DNA of 64,000 nucleotides from Pseudooceanicola spongiae (lineage in GTDB: Bacteria > Pseudomonadota > Alphaproteobacteria > Rhodobacterales > Rhodobacteraceae), in contig NZ_CP045201.1 in assembly GCF_014899185.1 (NCBI RefSeq), positions 3,635,501 to 3,699,500 of the forward strand. The letters are read 5' to 3'. Numbering within the stretch: the first letter of the stretch is position 1; each line of letters opens with the position of its first letter. Under the pieces are notes generated by a model, which did not search any database, was not told the origin of the DNA, and worked only from the letters and a program-made list of their open reading frames with translations. Made by a program: the position numbers and the translations under genes. Below are positions 33,774 through 43,439 of this stretch, in pieces.

Positions 33774-34454
33774 ATGACACCTGAAAAACCCCGCCTCACC
33801 TCGCGCCACATCTGGCGCATCGTGATCGACCTTGGTGCCAATCTGGTGCTGCCGTTGCTGATCTATGTGCTGAGCCACGAGGCCATCGGAGAGGTGCCGG
33901 CGCTGCTGGCCTCCTCGATGCCGCCGATTGCGCTGAGTCTGGTGGATTTCATCCGCGACCGCAGGATCGACGCTCTCTCGATCCTCGTGCTGATCGGGAT
34001 CGCCCTGTCACTTCTGGCCTTCGTCGGGGGGGGGTCGGTCAAGGCCCTGCAATTGCGTGAGAAATTCGGCACCCTTGCCTTTGGTCTGGCATTTCTGGGG
34101 TCCGCTGCGATCGGCAAGCCGATCATTTTCTACCTCGCGCGCGCAAGCTACGCCCGAAAGGGCGCAGCCGAGGGCGCCAAGCTGGACGCCGCGCGCAACC
34201 TGCCGCATGTGCGGCGCATGATGACGGTGATGACCGTGGTCTGGGGCGCCGGGCTGGTGGCGGAGTTCGCCGTGTCGCTGGTGCTGGTCTATGCGCTGCC
34301 GATCACCCAATACCTGATGATCGGCCCCGTGGTGGGCTATGTGACCATCGCCGCGCTGGCCGTCTGGACCTATCGCTACGTCCGCCGCACGCGCGACGCT
34401 CAGGTCGCCGCGACACCGCCGCCCACACCCCCTGCGCAGCCGCCTCAGGCCTGA
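33774..34454 (+). CDS. VC0807-like multi-pass membrane protein
   Basis: 226 residues with about six transmembrane helices. The conserved-looking start DLGANLVLPLLIYVLSHE and the segment ALSLVDFIRDRRIDALSILV resemble the VC0807 family of uncharacterised membrane proteins; IGKPIIFYLAR lies mid-protein. The C-terminal tail is proline-rich. It follows the FAD oxidoreductase by 19 bp. Function unknown; family assignment is from memory and moderate. Confidence 0.7.
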   Translation: MTPEKPRLTSRHIWRIVIDLGANLVLPLLIYVLSHEAIGEVPALLASSMPPIALSLVDFIRDRRIDALSILVLIGIALSLLAFVGGGSVKALQLREKFGTLAFGLAFLGSAAIGKPIIFYLARASYARKGAAEGAKLDAARNLPHVRRMMTVMTVVWGAGLVAEFAVSLVLVYALPITQYLMIGPVVGYVTIAALAVWTYRYVRRTRDAQVAATPPPTPPAQPPQA

Positions 34455-34487
34455 CCGGGGCGGCACCAGCGCCGCCCCGATCCGCTT

Positions 34488-35603
34488 TCAGAGCCGTTCC
34501 AGAGCCGTCTCGGCAGGGGTATAGTCCAGCCCCTGCGCCTCGGCGACGGGCGCACAGGTGATCTTGCCGCCCGCGACGTTCAGCCCGGCCAGCAGATGTA
34601 CATCGGCCTTCAGCGCCGCCACGACCCCCAGATCGGCCATCCGCAGCAGATGCGGCAGCGTCGCGTTGTTCAGCGCGTAGGTCGAGGTCCGCGCCACACC
34701 GCCGGGCATGTTGGCGACGCAGTAATGCACGATATCCTCTTCGACATAGGTCGGATCGGCGTGGGTCGTGGCATGGGAGGTCTCAAAGCAGCCTCCCTGA
34801 TCAATCGCCACATCGACGATGACCGCGCCCTTCTGCATGCCCTTGAGCATCTCGCGCGTCACCAGCTTGGGCGCGGCGGCACCGGGGATCAGCACGGCCC
34901 CGATCACCAGATCGGCGGTGGCCAGCACGCTCTCCAGCGCGGTGCGGGTGGAATAGAGCGTCTTCACCCTGCCGCCGAATTGCGCATCAATCGCCTCCAG
35001 CACCTCGTTCGAGCGGTCGAGCAGCACGACCTCCGCCCCCAGACCCACGGCCATGGCGGCGGCATTGCGCCCCACGACACCGCCGCCGATGATCACGACA
35101 TGACCCGGCGCAACACCCGGCACACCGCCGAGCAGGACGCCGCGCCCGCCCTGCGCCTTCTCCAGCACATGCGCGCCCGCCTGCACCGACATGCGACCGG
35201 CCACCTGGCTCATCGGTTTCAGCAGCGGCAGTCCGCCATGGGGCGAGGTGACGGTCTCATAGGCGATACAGGTCGCACCCGAGGCGACCAGATCCGCCGT
35301 CTGTTCGGCGTCGGGGGCAAGATGCAGATAGGTATAGAGCACCTGCCCGGGGCGCAGCCGCTTGCGTTCCGCCGCCTGCGGTTCCTTGACCTTGACGACG
35401 ATCTCGCAGGCAAAGACATCCTCGACACTGCCGATCGTGGCGCCGGCGGCAGTGTATGTGTCGTCCTGAGCGCCGATCCCGGCACCGGCGCCGGCTTCGA
35501 TCACCACCTCATGGCCGTGGGAGACCAGCTCGGCCGCGCTCTCCGGCGTCAGGCCGACACGATACTCGTGGTTCTTGATTTCTTTCGGGCATCCGATCCG
35601 CAT
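34488..35603 (-). CDS. ald: Alanine dehydrogenase
   Basis: 371-residue NAD-dependent enzyme that interconverts L-alanine and pyruvate plus ammonia. Family signatures are [20 protein letters not shown] at the N-terminus, the active-site [19 protein letters not shown] near residue 132, the Rossmann motif [17 protein letters not shown] near residue 172, and [14 protein letters not shown] near residue 270. The start at 35603 fits the family exactly. It is preceded by a 353-bp gap that holds the recR-operon terminator and one 44-bp element; A+T-rich bases at about 35640-35720 are its likely promoter. Confidence 0.97.
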   Translation of the reverse strand: MRIGCPKEIKNHEYRVGLTPESAAELVSHGHEVVIEAGAGAGIGAQDDTYTAAGATIGSVEDVFACEIVVKVKEPQAAERKRLRPGQVLYTYLHLAPDAEQTADLVASGATCIAYETVTSPHGGLPLLKPMSQVAGRMSVQAGAHVLEKAQGGRGVLLGGVPGVAPGHVVIIGGGVVGRNAAAMAVGLGAEVVLLDRSNEVLEAIDAQFGGRVKTLYSTRTALESVLATADLVIGAVLIPGAAAPKLVTREMLKGMQKGAVIVDVAIDQGGCFETSHATTHADPTYVEEDIVHYCVANMPGGVARTSTYALNNATLPHLLRMADLGVVAALKADVHLLAGLNVAGGKITCAPVAEAQGLDYTPAETALERL

Positions 35604-35839
35604 GGTCTGGCTCCTCTGTGTGGCTATGGGGCCATGATGACAGAAGGCTGGGGGATTTCCTTGATTTCTCAAGGGGTATTTGTGCGATTGCAGCGGTGAT
35701 TCTTCTGCTGGATGGAGCGCGCGCGCAAGACTCTTCGAGGATTTGGGCAGACCCCGGGATCAGCTTCGGTGAAGCCCCTTGATTTCGGGCGAATGCTGCG
35801 CTGCGGCGGCCTCGCGCGCCCTCCTGCGGGCAGCGCAGA

Positions 35840-35870
35840 AAAAAGCCCGGCATCGAACCGGGCTTTTTTC
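35840..35870. terminator. Strong bidirectional terminator after recR
   Basis: A 12-bp perfect stem (AAAAAAGCCCGG / CCGGGCTTTTTT) with a 7-base loop, flanked by A and T runs. It is 87 bp beyond recR on the minus strand and isolates the dnaX-ybaB-recR operon from ald. Confidence 0.92.
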
Positions 35871-35890
35871 TTGGGGCGGCGGCTGAAATC

Positions 35891-35934
35891 GCACCGTTCA
35901 GTTACCGCCCGAATACCGACGGGATACCGACATC
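35891..35934 (+). repeat. 44-bp element, four 11-bp ACCG units (copy B)
   Basis: GCACCGTTCAG, TTACCGCCCGA, ATACCGACGGG, ATACCGACATC. The ACCG cores are exactly 11 bp apart. It sits between the recR stop and its terminator. A further isolated GCACCGTTCG occurs at 35942. Confidence 0.85.
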
Positions 35935-35956
35935 TAAATCTGCACCGTTCGAGGCC

Positions 35957-36550
35957 TCAGATATCCTTGCGCGCCCGCAGTGCCGCCGTGATCGTGCCAT
36001 CGTCGAGATAGTCCAGCTCTCCGCCAATCGGCACGCCCTGCGCCAGCGAGGTCAGGCGCACCCGACCCTCCAGCTGATCGGCGATGTAATGCGCGGTGGT
36101 CTGGCCGTCGACGGTGGCATTCAGGGCCAGAATGACCTCGGAAATGCCTTCGTCTTCAATGCGTTGCACCAGCTTGGGGATACGCAGTTCATCCGGTCCG
36201 ACAGCATCCAGCGCGCTGAGCGTACCGCCCAGCACGTGATAGCGCCCACGAAAGCTGCCGCCGCGCTCCATCGCCCAGAGATCCGCCACGTCCTCGACCA
36301 CGCAAAGCTCTGAATTCGCACGCTTTTCATTGGCGCAGATATCGCAGAGCCGGTCACTGCCGAGGTTGCCGCAGCGCTCGCATTCGCGCACCGTCACGGC
36401 CACCTGATGCATCAGATCCGCCAGCGGTGTCAGCAGCAGCTCCCGCTTGCGGATCATCTGCAGCACAGCCCGCCGGGCACTGCGCGGGCCGAGGCCCGGC
36501 AGCCGCGCCATCATGTCGATCAGCGAGTCGATATCGCGGGAGGCGCTCAT
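35957..36550 (-). CDS. recR: Recombination mediator protein RecR
   Basis: 197-residue DNA repair protein that with RecO/RecF loads RecA at single-strand gaps. Order of domains: helix-hairpin-helix ([19 protein letters not shown]), C4 zinc finger ([16 protein letters not shown], about residues 57-72), Toprim domain ([16 protein letters not shown]) and Walker-B-like tail. The start at 36550 gives the usual [12 protein letters not shown]. It is the last gene of dnaX-ybaB-recR, 7 bp after ybaB. Confidence 0.97.
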   Translation of the reverse strand: MSASRDIDSLIDMMARLPGLGPRSARRAVLQMIRKRELLLTPLADLMHQVAVTVRECERCGNLGSDRLCDICANEKRANSELCVVEDVADLWAMERGGSFRGRYHVLGGTLSALDAVGPDELRIPKLVQRIEDEGISEVILALNATVDGQTTAHYIADQLEGRVRLTSLAQGVPIGGELDYLDDGTITAALRARKDI

Positions 36551-36557
36551 GCTCAGC

Positions 36558-36902
36558 TCAGAACGGCATCTTGAAATCTGCAGGCAAACCAAGGCCTTCG
36601 GTGATCTTGCCCATCTCTTGCTGCGCCAGCTCCGCGGCCTTGGCCTGGGCGTCCTTGATGGCAGCGAGGATCAGATCTTCGACCACTTCCTTGTCGTCGC
36701 TGTTGAAGATCGAGGGGTCGATATCCAGGCTCTTCAGCTCACCCTTGGCGCTGGCCACGGCCTTGACCAGACCCGCGCCGCTTTCGCCCGTGACCGTCAT
36801 GTCGTGCAGAGAGTCCTGCAGCTCGCCCATTTTCGACTGCATCTCCTTGGCAGCCTTCATCATTTTCGCCATGTCACCCATTTGACCGAGGCCCTTGAAC
36901 AT
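36558..36902 (-). CDS. ybaB: YbaB/EbfC family nucleoid-associated protein
   Basis: 114-residue DNA-binding dimer. The N-terminal coiled coil ([20 protein letters not shown]) and the hydrophobic core strand [20 protein letters not shown] are typical, as is the [19 protein letters not shown]-terminal helix. The start at 36902 has an AAGGAGA site. It lies between dnaX and recR, the conserved order in most bacteria; co-expression with the clamp loader and RecR suggests a link to replication/repair that is not mechanistically settled. Confidence 0.96.
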   Translation of the reverse strand: MFKGLGQMGDMAKMMKAAKEMQSKMGELQDSLHDMTVTGESGAGLVKAVASAKGELKSLDIDPSIFNSDDKEVVEDLILAAIKDAQAKAAELAQQEMGKITEGLGLPADFKMPF

Positions 36903-37058
36903 CGTCTTTCTCCTTGGATTGAAAGGGGGCTGGCGCGATCGCCCGACCCCGAAACTGGTCTCTTGTTTCATATCGCGGCCCGCTGGCACCAGTGCAAGGG
37001 TGGCGGCGTCAAAGCGCCTGTTTGCCTCGGAAATGTGCCTGTTCTCAGGGCCTTCCGC

Positions 37059-38888
37059 CTAGTCGTCTTCAAAGGGATCCCATTCGTCATCGACCTCTGG
37101 CAGGGCGTCGGCCTGCACTTCGGCGCTGATGTCCTGCAGGGTCCGCACGCCGGTGATCTCGGATTTCGGAAAGGCTTCGAACAGCGCTTTCAGCATCGGA
37201 TGGTCGGCGGCAGCCGCCTTCAACTCGCGCGCCTTGGCGTCGCGTTTGTCGGCGATGGTCTCCTCCGCCTCCTCGTTGCCCAGGACCACCGCCCAGCGGT
37301 TCCCGGTCCAGAGCTGCAGCCGCGAGCCGAGTCGCTGAGACAGGTCCTTCGGGGCGCCGGGAGCCGGAGAAAACTCAATCCGTCCAGGACGATAGGAGAT
37401 GAGGCGGACACCGTTCTCGACCTCCACCAACAGCTTCATGTCGCGGTTGGTGCGGATCAGTTCGATGACATGCTCAAAGCTCGGGTAGCGTGACAGCGCT
37501 TGGTCGACGTCCTGCGCCAGCATGGCATTCGCGCCGCCAGACGCCTGACCACCGCCGCCGCCGATGCTGGCCGAGGCGTAAGCCGAGGCCCCCCCGCCCG
37601 CCGCAGGCGCGCCCGTGCTCTGCACGGGTCTCCCGCCTCCGCCGCCAGAGCCTCCGCCGCCAGAGCCGCCTCCGCCAGAACCACCACCGCCACCGGGCGC
37701 ATCCGCCGGCCTTGGTGTGTCTTTCAGCTTGCGCACAAGTTCCTCTGGCGAGGGCAGCTCCGCCACATGGGTCAGCCGGATCACGGCCATCTCTGCCGCC
37801 ATCATTGCGTTCGGAGCCAGAGAGACTTCTTCCAGCGCTTTCAACAGCATCTGCCACATCCGCGTCATCGATCGCATCGGCAGGCGTGCCGCCAGATCGA
37901 CACCACGGGCACGCTCATCGGGGCTGATCGTGGGGTCTTCGGCAGCATCCGGCGTGATCTTCACGACGCTGATCCAGTGTGTGATTTCCGCAAGGTCACG
38001 CAGCACGGCCAGCGGGTCTGCGCCGGCGGCGTATTGCCCCGACAGCTCGGTCAACGCGGCGGCGGCATCACCGCGCATGATCATTTCGTAGAGGTCCATG
38101 ACCCGACCGCGATCCGCCAGCCCCAGCATGGCGCGCACCTGATCGGCGGTGGTTTCGCCCGCGCCATGGGAAATCGCCTGATCGAGCAGCGAGGTCGCAT
38201 CGCGGGCCGAACCTTCTGCCGCCCGGCAGATCAGCGCCAGCGCGTCATGGGTTATTTCGGCCTTTTCGCGCCCGGCGATCTTTTCCAGCAGGGCGATCAT
38301 CACCTCCGGTTCGATCCGGCGCAGGTCGAACCGCTGGCAGCGCGACAGCACCGTCACAGGCACCTTGCGGATCTCGGTCGTGGCGAAGATGAACTTCACA
38401 TGCGCAGGCGGTTCCTCCAGCGTCTTGAGCAGCGCGTTGAACGCGCTGGTCGAGAGCATATGGACCTCATCGATGATATAAATCTTGTAACGTGCCGAAG
38501 CGGCACGATAATTCACGCTGTCGATGATCTCGCGGATGTCATTGACGGAGGTGTTGGAGGCCGCGTCCATCTCCATCACGTCGACGTGGCGCCCCTCCAT
38601 GATGGCGCGGCAGTGTTCGCATTTGCCGCAAGGTTCGGTCGTCGGACCGCCATTGCCATCGGGTCCGATGCAGTTGATGCCCTTGGCGATGATACGTGCG
38701 GTCGTGGTTTTCCCGGTGCCGCGGATGCCCGTCATGATGAAGGCCTGCGCGATGCGATCGGCGGCAAAGGCGTTTTTCAGTGTGCGCACCATGGCGTCCT
38801 GCCCGACGAGGTCGGCAAAGGTCTCGGGCCGGTATTTGCGGGCCAGAACCTGGTAGGCGCCAGAGGATGTCTGCTCGGTGTCGGTCAT
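37059..38888 (-). CDS. dnaX: DNA polymerase III subunits gamma/tau with a natural Gly4Ser-like linker
   Basis: 609-residue clamp-loader ATPase. The AAA+ core has the Walker A GIRGTGKTTTAR (about residues 53-64), a zinc module with CGKCEHCRAI near residue 90, and Walker B/DEVHMLS near residue 140. The tau-specific C-terminal part begins after a long flexible linker of glycine and serine (about residues 397-445) made of repeated GGGGS-like units. No A-rich slippery heptamer of the E. coli type is seen before the linker, so a gamma form by frameshifting is not evident. The start at 38888 is family-typical (ARKYRPETFADLVGQ follows). Confidence 0.96.
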   Translation of the reverse strand: MTDTEQTSSGAYQVLARKYRPETFADLVGQDAMVRTLKNAFAADRIAQAFIMTGIRGTGKTTTARIIAKGINCIGPDGNGGPTTEPCGKCEHCRAIMEGRHVDVMEMDAASNTSVNDIREIIDSVNYRAASARYKIYIIDEVHMLSTSAFNALLKTLEEPPAHVKFIFATTEIRKVPVTVLSRCQRFDLRRIEPEVMIALLEKIAGREKAEITHDALALICRAAEGSARDATSLLDQAISHGAGETTADQVRAMLGLADRGRVMDLYEMIMRGDAAAALTELSGQYAAGADPLAVLRDLAEITHWISVVKITPDAAEDPTISPDERARGVDLAARLPMRSMTRMWQMLLKALEEVSLAPNAMMAAEMAVIRLTHVAELPSPEELVRKLKDTPRPADAPGGGGGSGGGGSGGGGSGGGGGRPVQSTGAPAAGGGASAYASASIGGGGGQASGGANAMLAQDVDQALSRYPSFEHVIELIRTNRDMKLLVEVENGVRLISYRPGRIEFSPAPGAPKDLSQRLGSRLQLWTGNRWAVVLGNEEAEETIADKRDAKARELKAAAADHPMLKALFEAFPKSEITGVRTLQDISAEVQADALPEVDDEWDPFEDD

Positions 38889-39079
38889 GCGAGGCCTGTT
38901 CGGGTAGCGATCCGGCAAGAGGCCGGATGTGGGGGTCGCCCCAAGGTTAAAGGGCTGTGCGGGCAGCGTCCACCGGCAACGATCGAGTAGGTGGCGGGAT
39001 GCTGCAAGGGAACCATACCCCTGTTTCGCACATTGGCCCTGCACATATAAGGGCGCGTTGCCCATGAGAGGAGACTTTG

Positions 39080-39928
39080 ATGCGTCTGCGGGGCACGAGA
39101 ACCAGTTCCAATATCGAAGACCGGCGGCGATCCGGCGGCGGCGGCCGGGTGATTGGCGGGGGGCTGGGCATCGGCGGCGTGCTGCTCGTCCTGGCGATCG
39201 GCTGGTTCACCGGCATAGACGTGACGCCGATCCTGAATGGGGGCTCCGAGCCGCAGAGCCAGCAAACCACGCGAGAGCTGAGCGCGCAGGAAGAACAGTC
39301 CGGCGTCTTCGTCTCGCAGGTTCTGGCCAGCACCGAGGACGTCTGGGGCGAGGTTTTCCCGCAGCAGGTGGGTGAGGCCTATCAGCCGCCACGTCTGGTG
39401 ATGTTCTCGCAGGTGACGAGCAGCCCCTGTGGTGGCGCTTCTGGGGCGACGGGGCCTTTCTACTGCCCGCTGGATCAGAAAGCCTATCTCGATACGGATT
39501 TCTTCTCGACGCTGTCGCAACAGTTGGGCGCGGAGGGTGACTTTGCCGCCGCTTATGTGATTGCGCATGAGGTCGCGCACCACGTGCAGAACCAGCTGGG
39601 GATCCTCGATCAGGTCGACAGCTATCGCCAGGGGGTGAGTGAGGCGGAGGGGAATGCGGCAACCGTGCGGTTGGAGTTGCAGGCGGATTGTCTGGCGGGC
39701 GTTTGGGCCTCGAATGTCGATGCGCTGCTGGAGCCGGGGGACATCGATGAGGCGGTAAATGCTGCCCGGATGATCGGCGATGACCGTCTGCAGCGTCAGG
39801 CGGGGCAGGTGCCGCAGCCCCATACTTTCACACATGGGACATCTGAACAGCGCTCGCGCTGGTTCACGACCGGCTATGAAACCGGTGAAATCGGCAGCTG
39901 CGATACGTTCAACGCCAAGACTTTGTGA
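39080..39928 (+). CDS. YpfJ-like neutral zinc metallopeptidase, membrane-anchored
   Basis: 282 residues. A single hydrophobic helix (about residues 26-46, RVIGGGLGIGGVLLVLAIGW) anchors it, with the catalytic domain outside the cytoplasm. The zinc-binding HEVAHHVQNQLG (HExxH) lies near residues 162-173, preceded by FYCPLDQKAYLD and followed by LELQADCLAGVWA with the third ligand region, as in the YpfJ/neutral zinc metallopeptidase family. A GAGGAG site precedes the ATG; an in-frame TTG sits one codon upstream. It stands alone between dnaX and the SRP RNA, on the opposite strand to both. Confidence 0.9.
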   Translation: MRLRGTRTSSNIEDRRRSGGGGRVIGGGLGIGGVLLVLAIGWFTGIDVTPILNGGSEPQSQQTTRELSAQEEQSGVFVSQVLASTEDVWGEVFPQQVGEAYQPPRLVMFSQVTSSPCGGASGATGPFYCPLDQKAYLDTDFFSTLSQQLGAEGDFAAAYVIAHEVAHHVQNQLGILDQVDSYRQGVSEAEGNAATVRLELQADCLAGVWASNVDALLEPGDIDEAVNAARMIGDDRLQRQAGQVPQPHTFTHGTSEQRSRWFTTGYETGEIGSCDTFNAKTL

Positions 39929-39983
39929 GGGGTATGCCCTACAGGCGCAGCTGGCGCCTGTAGCGGGGCAAGGTGAGAGGCTG

Positions 39984-40080
39984 GACAACGACCCAAGCGG
40001 GGCTCGTTACGGCTGCTTCCTTCCGGACCTGACCGGGTTGGCGAGGCGCTCGCCCGCGCCAACCTCTCGAGGGGTGATAT
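39984..40080 (-). ncRNA. ffs: Signal recognition particle RNA (4.5S-type, bacterial small SRP RNA)
   Basis: On the minus strand the sequence contains GGTCCGGAAGGAAGCAGCC, the universally conserved SRP RNA helix 8 loop that binds Ffh, flanked by pairing arms (CCTCGCCAACCC upstream, GCTTGGGTCGTT downstream). The arms CCCCTCGAGAGG and the 3' side fit the roughly 97-base alphaproteobacterial small SRP RNA. The ends given are approximate. In many alphaproteobacteria ffs lies just upstream of dnaX; here the metallopeptidase gene separates them. Confidence 0.93.
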
Positions 40081-40150
40081 AGGGGCTGCTACGCGGATTC
40101 GCAACACCTTGTGGCAGGGGGCGGATTTGCCTCTCTCTGCGAGAGCGGCA

Positions 40151-40184
40151 AGCCTCCGGCGGGAATATATTTGCAGGAAGAAGG
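40151..40184 (+). repeat. Dispersed intergenic repeat R1 (copy 4)
   Basis: AGCCTCCGGCGGGAATATAT followed by TTGCAGGAAGAAGG. It lies between the SRP RNA promoter side and the cpdB terminator, with no gene start downstream on the plus strand within 2 kb, so here it cannot act as a ribosome site. Confidence 0.78.
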
Positions 40185-40207
40185 GCCGGGGTTTGCGCCC
40201 CGGCCCT
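40182..40207. terminator. Hairpin after cpdB
   Basis: A 10-bp perfect stem (AGGGCCGGGG / CCCCGGCCCT) with a 6-base loop, 25 bp beyond the cpdB stop. The T run is on the plus side only (GTCGTTTTC), so direction is unclear; it overlaps the end of repeat R1. Confidence 0.6.
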
Positions 40208-40231
40208 GTCGTTTTCTCAAGTCTCAGGTGA

Positions 40232-42205
40232 TCAGAGCATGATGCGGAACAGGGCGAAGCCGCCTTCGCCTTCGCCAGCCGGCTCAATATCGACGCCTTT
40301 GACGCTGTCGGCGTATTTTGCAGCGCCGGGGCCGGTTTCAAACAGCACTGTAGTGTCGGGCATCGGCGCGAAGGTCCAGTTGGCATCTGCTTTCGGGCTG
40401 ATGGTACCCTTGTCGACGATGTAGCGCACGATGATGTCGCGGTTGGTGTCGGGGCCTTCAAAGATGATCGTGTCGCCAGTGCCGGGGAAGTGGCCGCCGC
40501 CGGAGGCACGGTAGTTGTTGGTGGCGACGATGAACGTCATGTCATCGGTGACCGGCTTGCCCTGGTAGGCGAGGTTGACGATGCGGCTCTCAGGGCTGAC
40601 CTCGCCCCCGTCATCGTCGTAACGCGCAGGCTTGGACAGGTCGATCTGGTAGGTCACGCCGTCGATCACGTCGAAGTTGTAGCTGGGGAAGGAGGTGTTC
40701 AGCAGCGCCGCGTCTTTCGAGCCCGGTTCGATCTGGTTGAACATGCCGGCCGAACGGTCCAGCCAGCCCCGCAATTGCGTGCCGTTGATCTTCACCGCGC
40801 GGATCGTGTTGGGGTAGAGGTAGAGGTCGGACACGTTCTTGATCGCGACATCGCCCACCGGCACTTCGGTGTAGTATTCCGGGCCACCGCGACCGCCGGC
40901 CTTGAAGGGGGCGGCAGCAGACAGAATTGGCAGGCCTTCGTATTCGGTGCCGACCATCATGTCCTTGATGTACCACTCCTGCGCGTTCGAGACGACCTGA
41001 ACCGAAGGATCATCGGCGACCAGCGCAAAGTAGGAATGCAGCGGCGTGTCGGTCTTGCCGACGGCGCGGCGCACGTAGGACAGCGTCTCGTCGTGCTGTT
41101 GCTGGGCGGCGGCCAGAACGGTCGGCACGCTTTCGACCAGTGCAGTGATGGAGCGATCCTCGCCGCGTTTGTAGATCGGGCGGGTCTCACTTTCGGTGGC
41201 GACGACACGCCACTCGTTGCCCTCATGCTCCAGCAGCAGGTCGATCACACCGAGGTCGGAGCCCCAGAAACCACCCATGACGGCGGGTTTGCCGTGGATC
41301 GTGCCTGCGGCCACATCGACGGCGGCGAAGCCTTCGAAGGTGGGCGAGGGGAAGACGAGGTGCGAGTGACCTGTGAGCAGGGCGTCTATGCCCTCGACCT
41401 CGGCCAGCGGGACGGCGGCGTTTTCCATGCCGTCTTCGTGCTTGGCGGAACCGATGCCGGAGTGGGACAGTGCGATGATGATATCGGCGCCCTCTTCCTT
41501 CATCTGCGGCACGTAGGCGCGGGCGGTTTCGACGATGTCGCGGGTGTTGACCTTGCCCTCAAGGTGCTTGCGATCCCAGTTCATGATCTGCGGCGGCACG
41601 AAGCCGATCAGGCCGATCTTGATGGGATGGGCGCTGCCGTCGCCGAGGGTGATGGTCTTGTCGAGGATCACATAGGGCGGCAGCAGTGTCTTGTCGGCGG
41701 TCGGATTGGCCGCCATTTCCTTGACCACGTTGGCCGAGATCACCGGGAAGTTCGCGCCCGCCACGGATTTCATCAGGAAATCGAGCCCGTAGTTGAATTC
41801 GTGGTTGCCGAGGGTCGAGGCCTCATACCCCAGCGTGTTCATCGCGGCGATCACCGGGTGCAGGTCGCCGTCCTTCATGCCGCGCTCATAGGCGATGTAG
41901 TCGCCAAGAGGATTGCCCTGCAGGAAGTCGCCGTTGTCGATCAGGATCGAGTTCGTCGCCTCGGAACGGATGGTGTCGACATGCGCCGCGGTGCGGGCAA
42001 GGCCGACCGTGTCATCGGGTTTGTCGGCGTAATAGTTATAGGGAAAGACATGCACGTGCAGGTCGGTCGTTTCCATGATGCGCAGGTGCGCCTGGGCGCC
42101 GGCGGCGCGCGCCGAGAAGGGGTGAAGGCTGAGCAAGGATGCCCCCGCTACTGTGCCGGCCAGGAAGCCGCGGCGCGACAGGCTGGATGATTTGAATTTC
42201 GACAT
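40232..42205 (-). CDS. cpdB: 2',3'-cyclic-nucleotide 2'-phosphodiesterase/3'-nucleotidase, Tat-exported
   Basis: 657-residue periplasmic enzyme that hydrolyses 2',3'-cyclic nucleotides and 3'-nucleotides. A twin-arginine signal [11 protein letters not shown] lies at residues 7-17. The metallophosphatase domain has [35 protein letters not shown] and TGHSHLVFP as metal-binding signatures; the C-terminal 5'-nucleotidase substrate domain follows. The start at 42205 (MSKFKSSS) puts the twin arginines at a normal distance. It is monocistronic. The periplasmic RNase T2 at 30892 could feed it with cyclic nucleotides. Confidence 0.95.
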   Translation of the reverse strand: MSKFKSSSLSRRGFLAGTVAGASLLSLHPFSARAAGAQAHLRIMETTDLHVHVFPYNYYADKPDDTVGLARTAAHVDTIRSEATNSILIDNGDFLQGNPLGDYIAYERGMKDGDLHPVIAAMNTLGYEASTLGNHEFNYGLDFLMKSVAGANFPVISANVVKEMAANPTADKTLLPPYVILDKTITLGDGSAHPIKIGLIGFVPPQIMNWDRKHLEGKVNTRDIVETARAYVPQMKEEGADIIIALSHSGIGSAKHEDGMENAAVPLAEVEGIDALLTGHSHLVFPSPTFEGFAAVDVAAGTIHGKPAVMGGFWGSDLGVIDLLLEHEGNEWRVVATESETRPIYKRGEDRSITALVESVPTVLAAAQQQHDETLSYVRRAVGKTDTPLHSYFALVADDPSVQVVSNAQEWYIKDMMVGTEYEGLPILSAAAPFKAGGRGGPEYYTEVPVGDVAIKNVSDLYLYPNTIRAVKINGTQLRGWLDRSAGMFNQIEPGSKDAALLNTSFPSYNFDVIDGVTYQIDLSKPARYDDDGGEVSPESRIVNLAYQGKPVTDDMTFIVATNNYRASGGGHFPGTGDTIIFEGPDTNRDIIVRYIVDKGTISPKADANWTFAPMPDTTVLFETGPGAAKYADSVKGVDIEPAGEGEGGFALFRIML

Positions 42206-42416
42206 GATCGACTCCCTCAATTTCGTAAAGGCGCATCATGCGACCCGAGGATGACATTGCCATAACAGATTCAGGGTGACGTAGCCGGAGGTGAGGTGTT
42301 TGGCGCGTCTTGGCCTGTCATGTGGCGCGGATCTTGGCCCACTTTGCCTGATTTTTCAACATTGCACTCGCTGAGGCAAGCGGGCAGGTTGCGGCAAATT
42401 ATGGAAGGAAGATCCC

Positions 42417-43388
42417 ATGACTGTCGCAATCGCCGAGGAGGTGACGTTTGGGGGATCCGGCCTGGACAGGGCCGCGCATCTGCGGGGAAATCCTGAGGCA
42501 CTGATGGCGTCTTTGCGCCAGCCCGAGGCACGTGCGATCCTGTTCTGGCGCGGCACTCTGCTGGTCGAGGCGGACGGCCGTCTGGCCCGGCATGAGATGA
42601 ACCCCAGCGTTGTGATCGAGGCCGGCGATGCCGCGACCCTTCTGGGATTGGACGAGGGGGGGCCGGTTTTCGCGCTTGATCTCGCGACCTGGGGCCGGGA
42701 TGAGGCCGCGTTTCGGGACCCGACAGCGGACCTTGCGGCACAGGGCTTGCCCCTGCTCCGGGCCTTGCCCGAAGACGAGGTCTTCGTGGATCTGCGCAGC
42801 GTGATGGCTGGCCTGTCGCCGGTGGATGCCGAGCTGGCTGCGACGGCAAAGGCGCTCTACGCATGGCATGCGACCCACCGTTTCTGCGCCTGCTGCGGCC
42901 AACCGAGCGAGATCATCGAAGCGGGCTGGCAGAGGCGCTGTCTGTCCTGCGATGCGCGCCATTTTCCCCGCACCGACCCCGTGGTGATCATGTTGATCAC
43001 GCGCAACAATCAGGTGCTGCTGGGGCGCTCTCCGCAATGGCCGGAGGGGATGTATTCGCTGCTGGCCGGGTTTGTCGAGCCGGGCGAGACGATCGAGGCC
43101 GCCGTGCGCCGCGAGGTGCTGGAGGAAACCGCCGTGCCAGTGGGCGAGGTCTCGTATCTGTGCAGTCAGCCCTGGCCGTTTCCGAATTCGCTGATGTTCG
43201 GCTGTCGCGGCACCGCCCTGTCAGATCGCATCGAAGTAGACCCGGTTGAGATCGAGGCCGCGCTCTGGCTCAGCCGTGAAGATCTGGTGACGGTTTTCGC
43301 CGGAGATCATCCGATGATTCGCCCGCCGCGAAAGGGAGCAATTGCCGAATTTCTTCTGCGTAATTGGCTTGCGGACCGTTTGGATTGA
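42417..43388 (+). CDS. nudC: NAD(+) diphosphatase NudC (also deNADding-type Nudix hydrolase)
   Basis: 323-residue Nudix hydrolase that cleaves NADH/NAD and can remove NAD caps from RNA. The zinc ribbon has cysteine pairs CACCG and CLSCD (about residues 156-184) with HFPRTDPVVI after it. The Nudix box GFVEPGETIEAAVRREVLEE lies near residues 216-235. The NudC-specific SQPWPFPNSLMFG is near residue 253. An AGGAAG site precedes the ATG. A SRPBCC protein gene follows after 51 bp on the same strand. Confidence 0.95.
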   Translation: MTVAIAEEVTFGGSGLDRAAHLRGNPEALMASLRQPEARAILFWRGTLLVEADGRLARHEMNPSVVIEAGDAATLLGLDEGGPVFALDLATWGRDEAAFRDPTADLAAQGLPLLRALPEDEVFVDLRSVMAGLSPVDAELAATAKALYAWHATHRFCACCGQPSEIIEAGWQRRCLSCDARHFPRTDPVVIMLITRNNQVLLGRSPQWPEGMYSLLAGFVEPGETIEAAVRREVLEETAVPVGEVSYLCSQPWPFPNSLMFGCRGTALSDRIEVDPVEIEAALWLSREDLVTVFAGDHPMIRPPRKGAIAEFLLRNWLADRLD

Positions 43389-43439
43389 CGCAATCCTCGC
43401 TGGGATCAATCACCACGAGCTGCAAAACGGCGGAGCTTC

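Noticed and set aside
35604-35956. A hidden gene in the 353-bp gap between ald and recR
   Set aside because: Short frames there have no ribosome site or family features. The gap is explained by the ald promoter, a strong terminator and the 44-bp element.
37059-38888. Programmed frameshift in dnaX to make a gamma form
   Set aside because: I looked for an A-rich slippery heptamer and a following hairpin before the glycine linker and saw none. A shorter form by other means cannot be ruled out.
40490-42190. A 566-codon open frame opposite cpdB
   Set aside because: Antisense shadow; cpdB has a Tat signal and all metallophosphatase motifs on the other strand.
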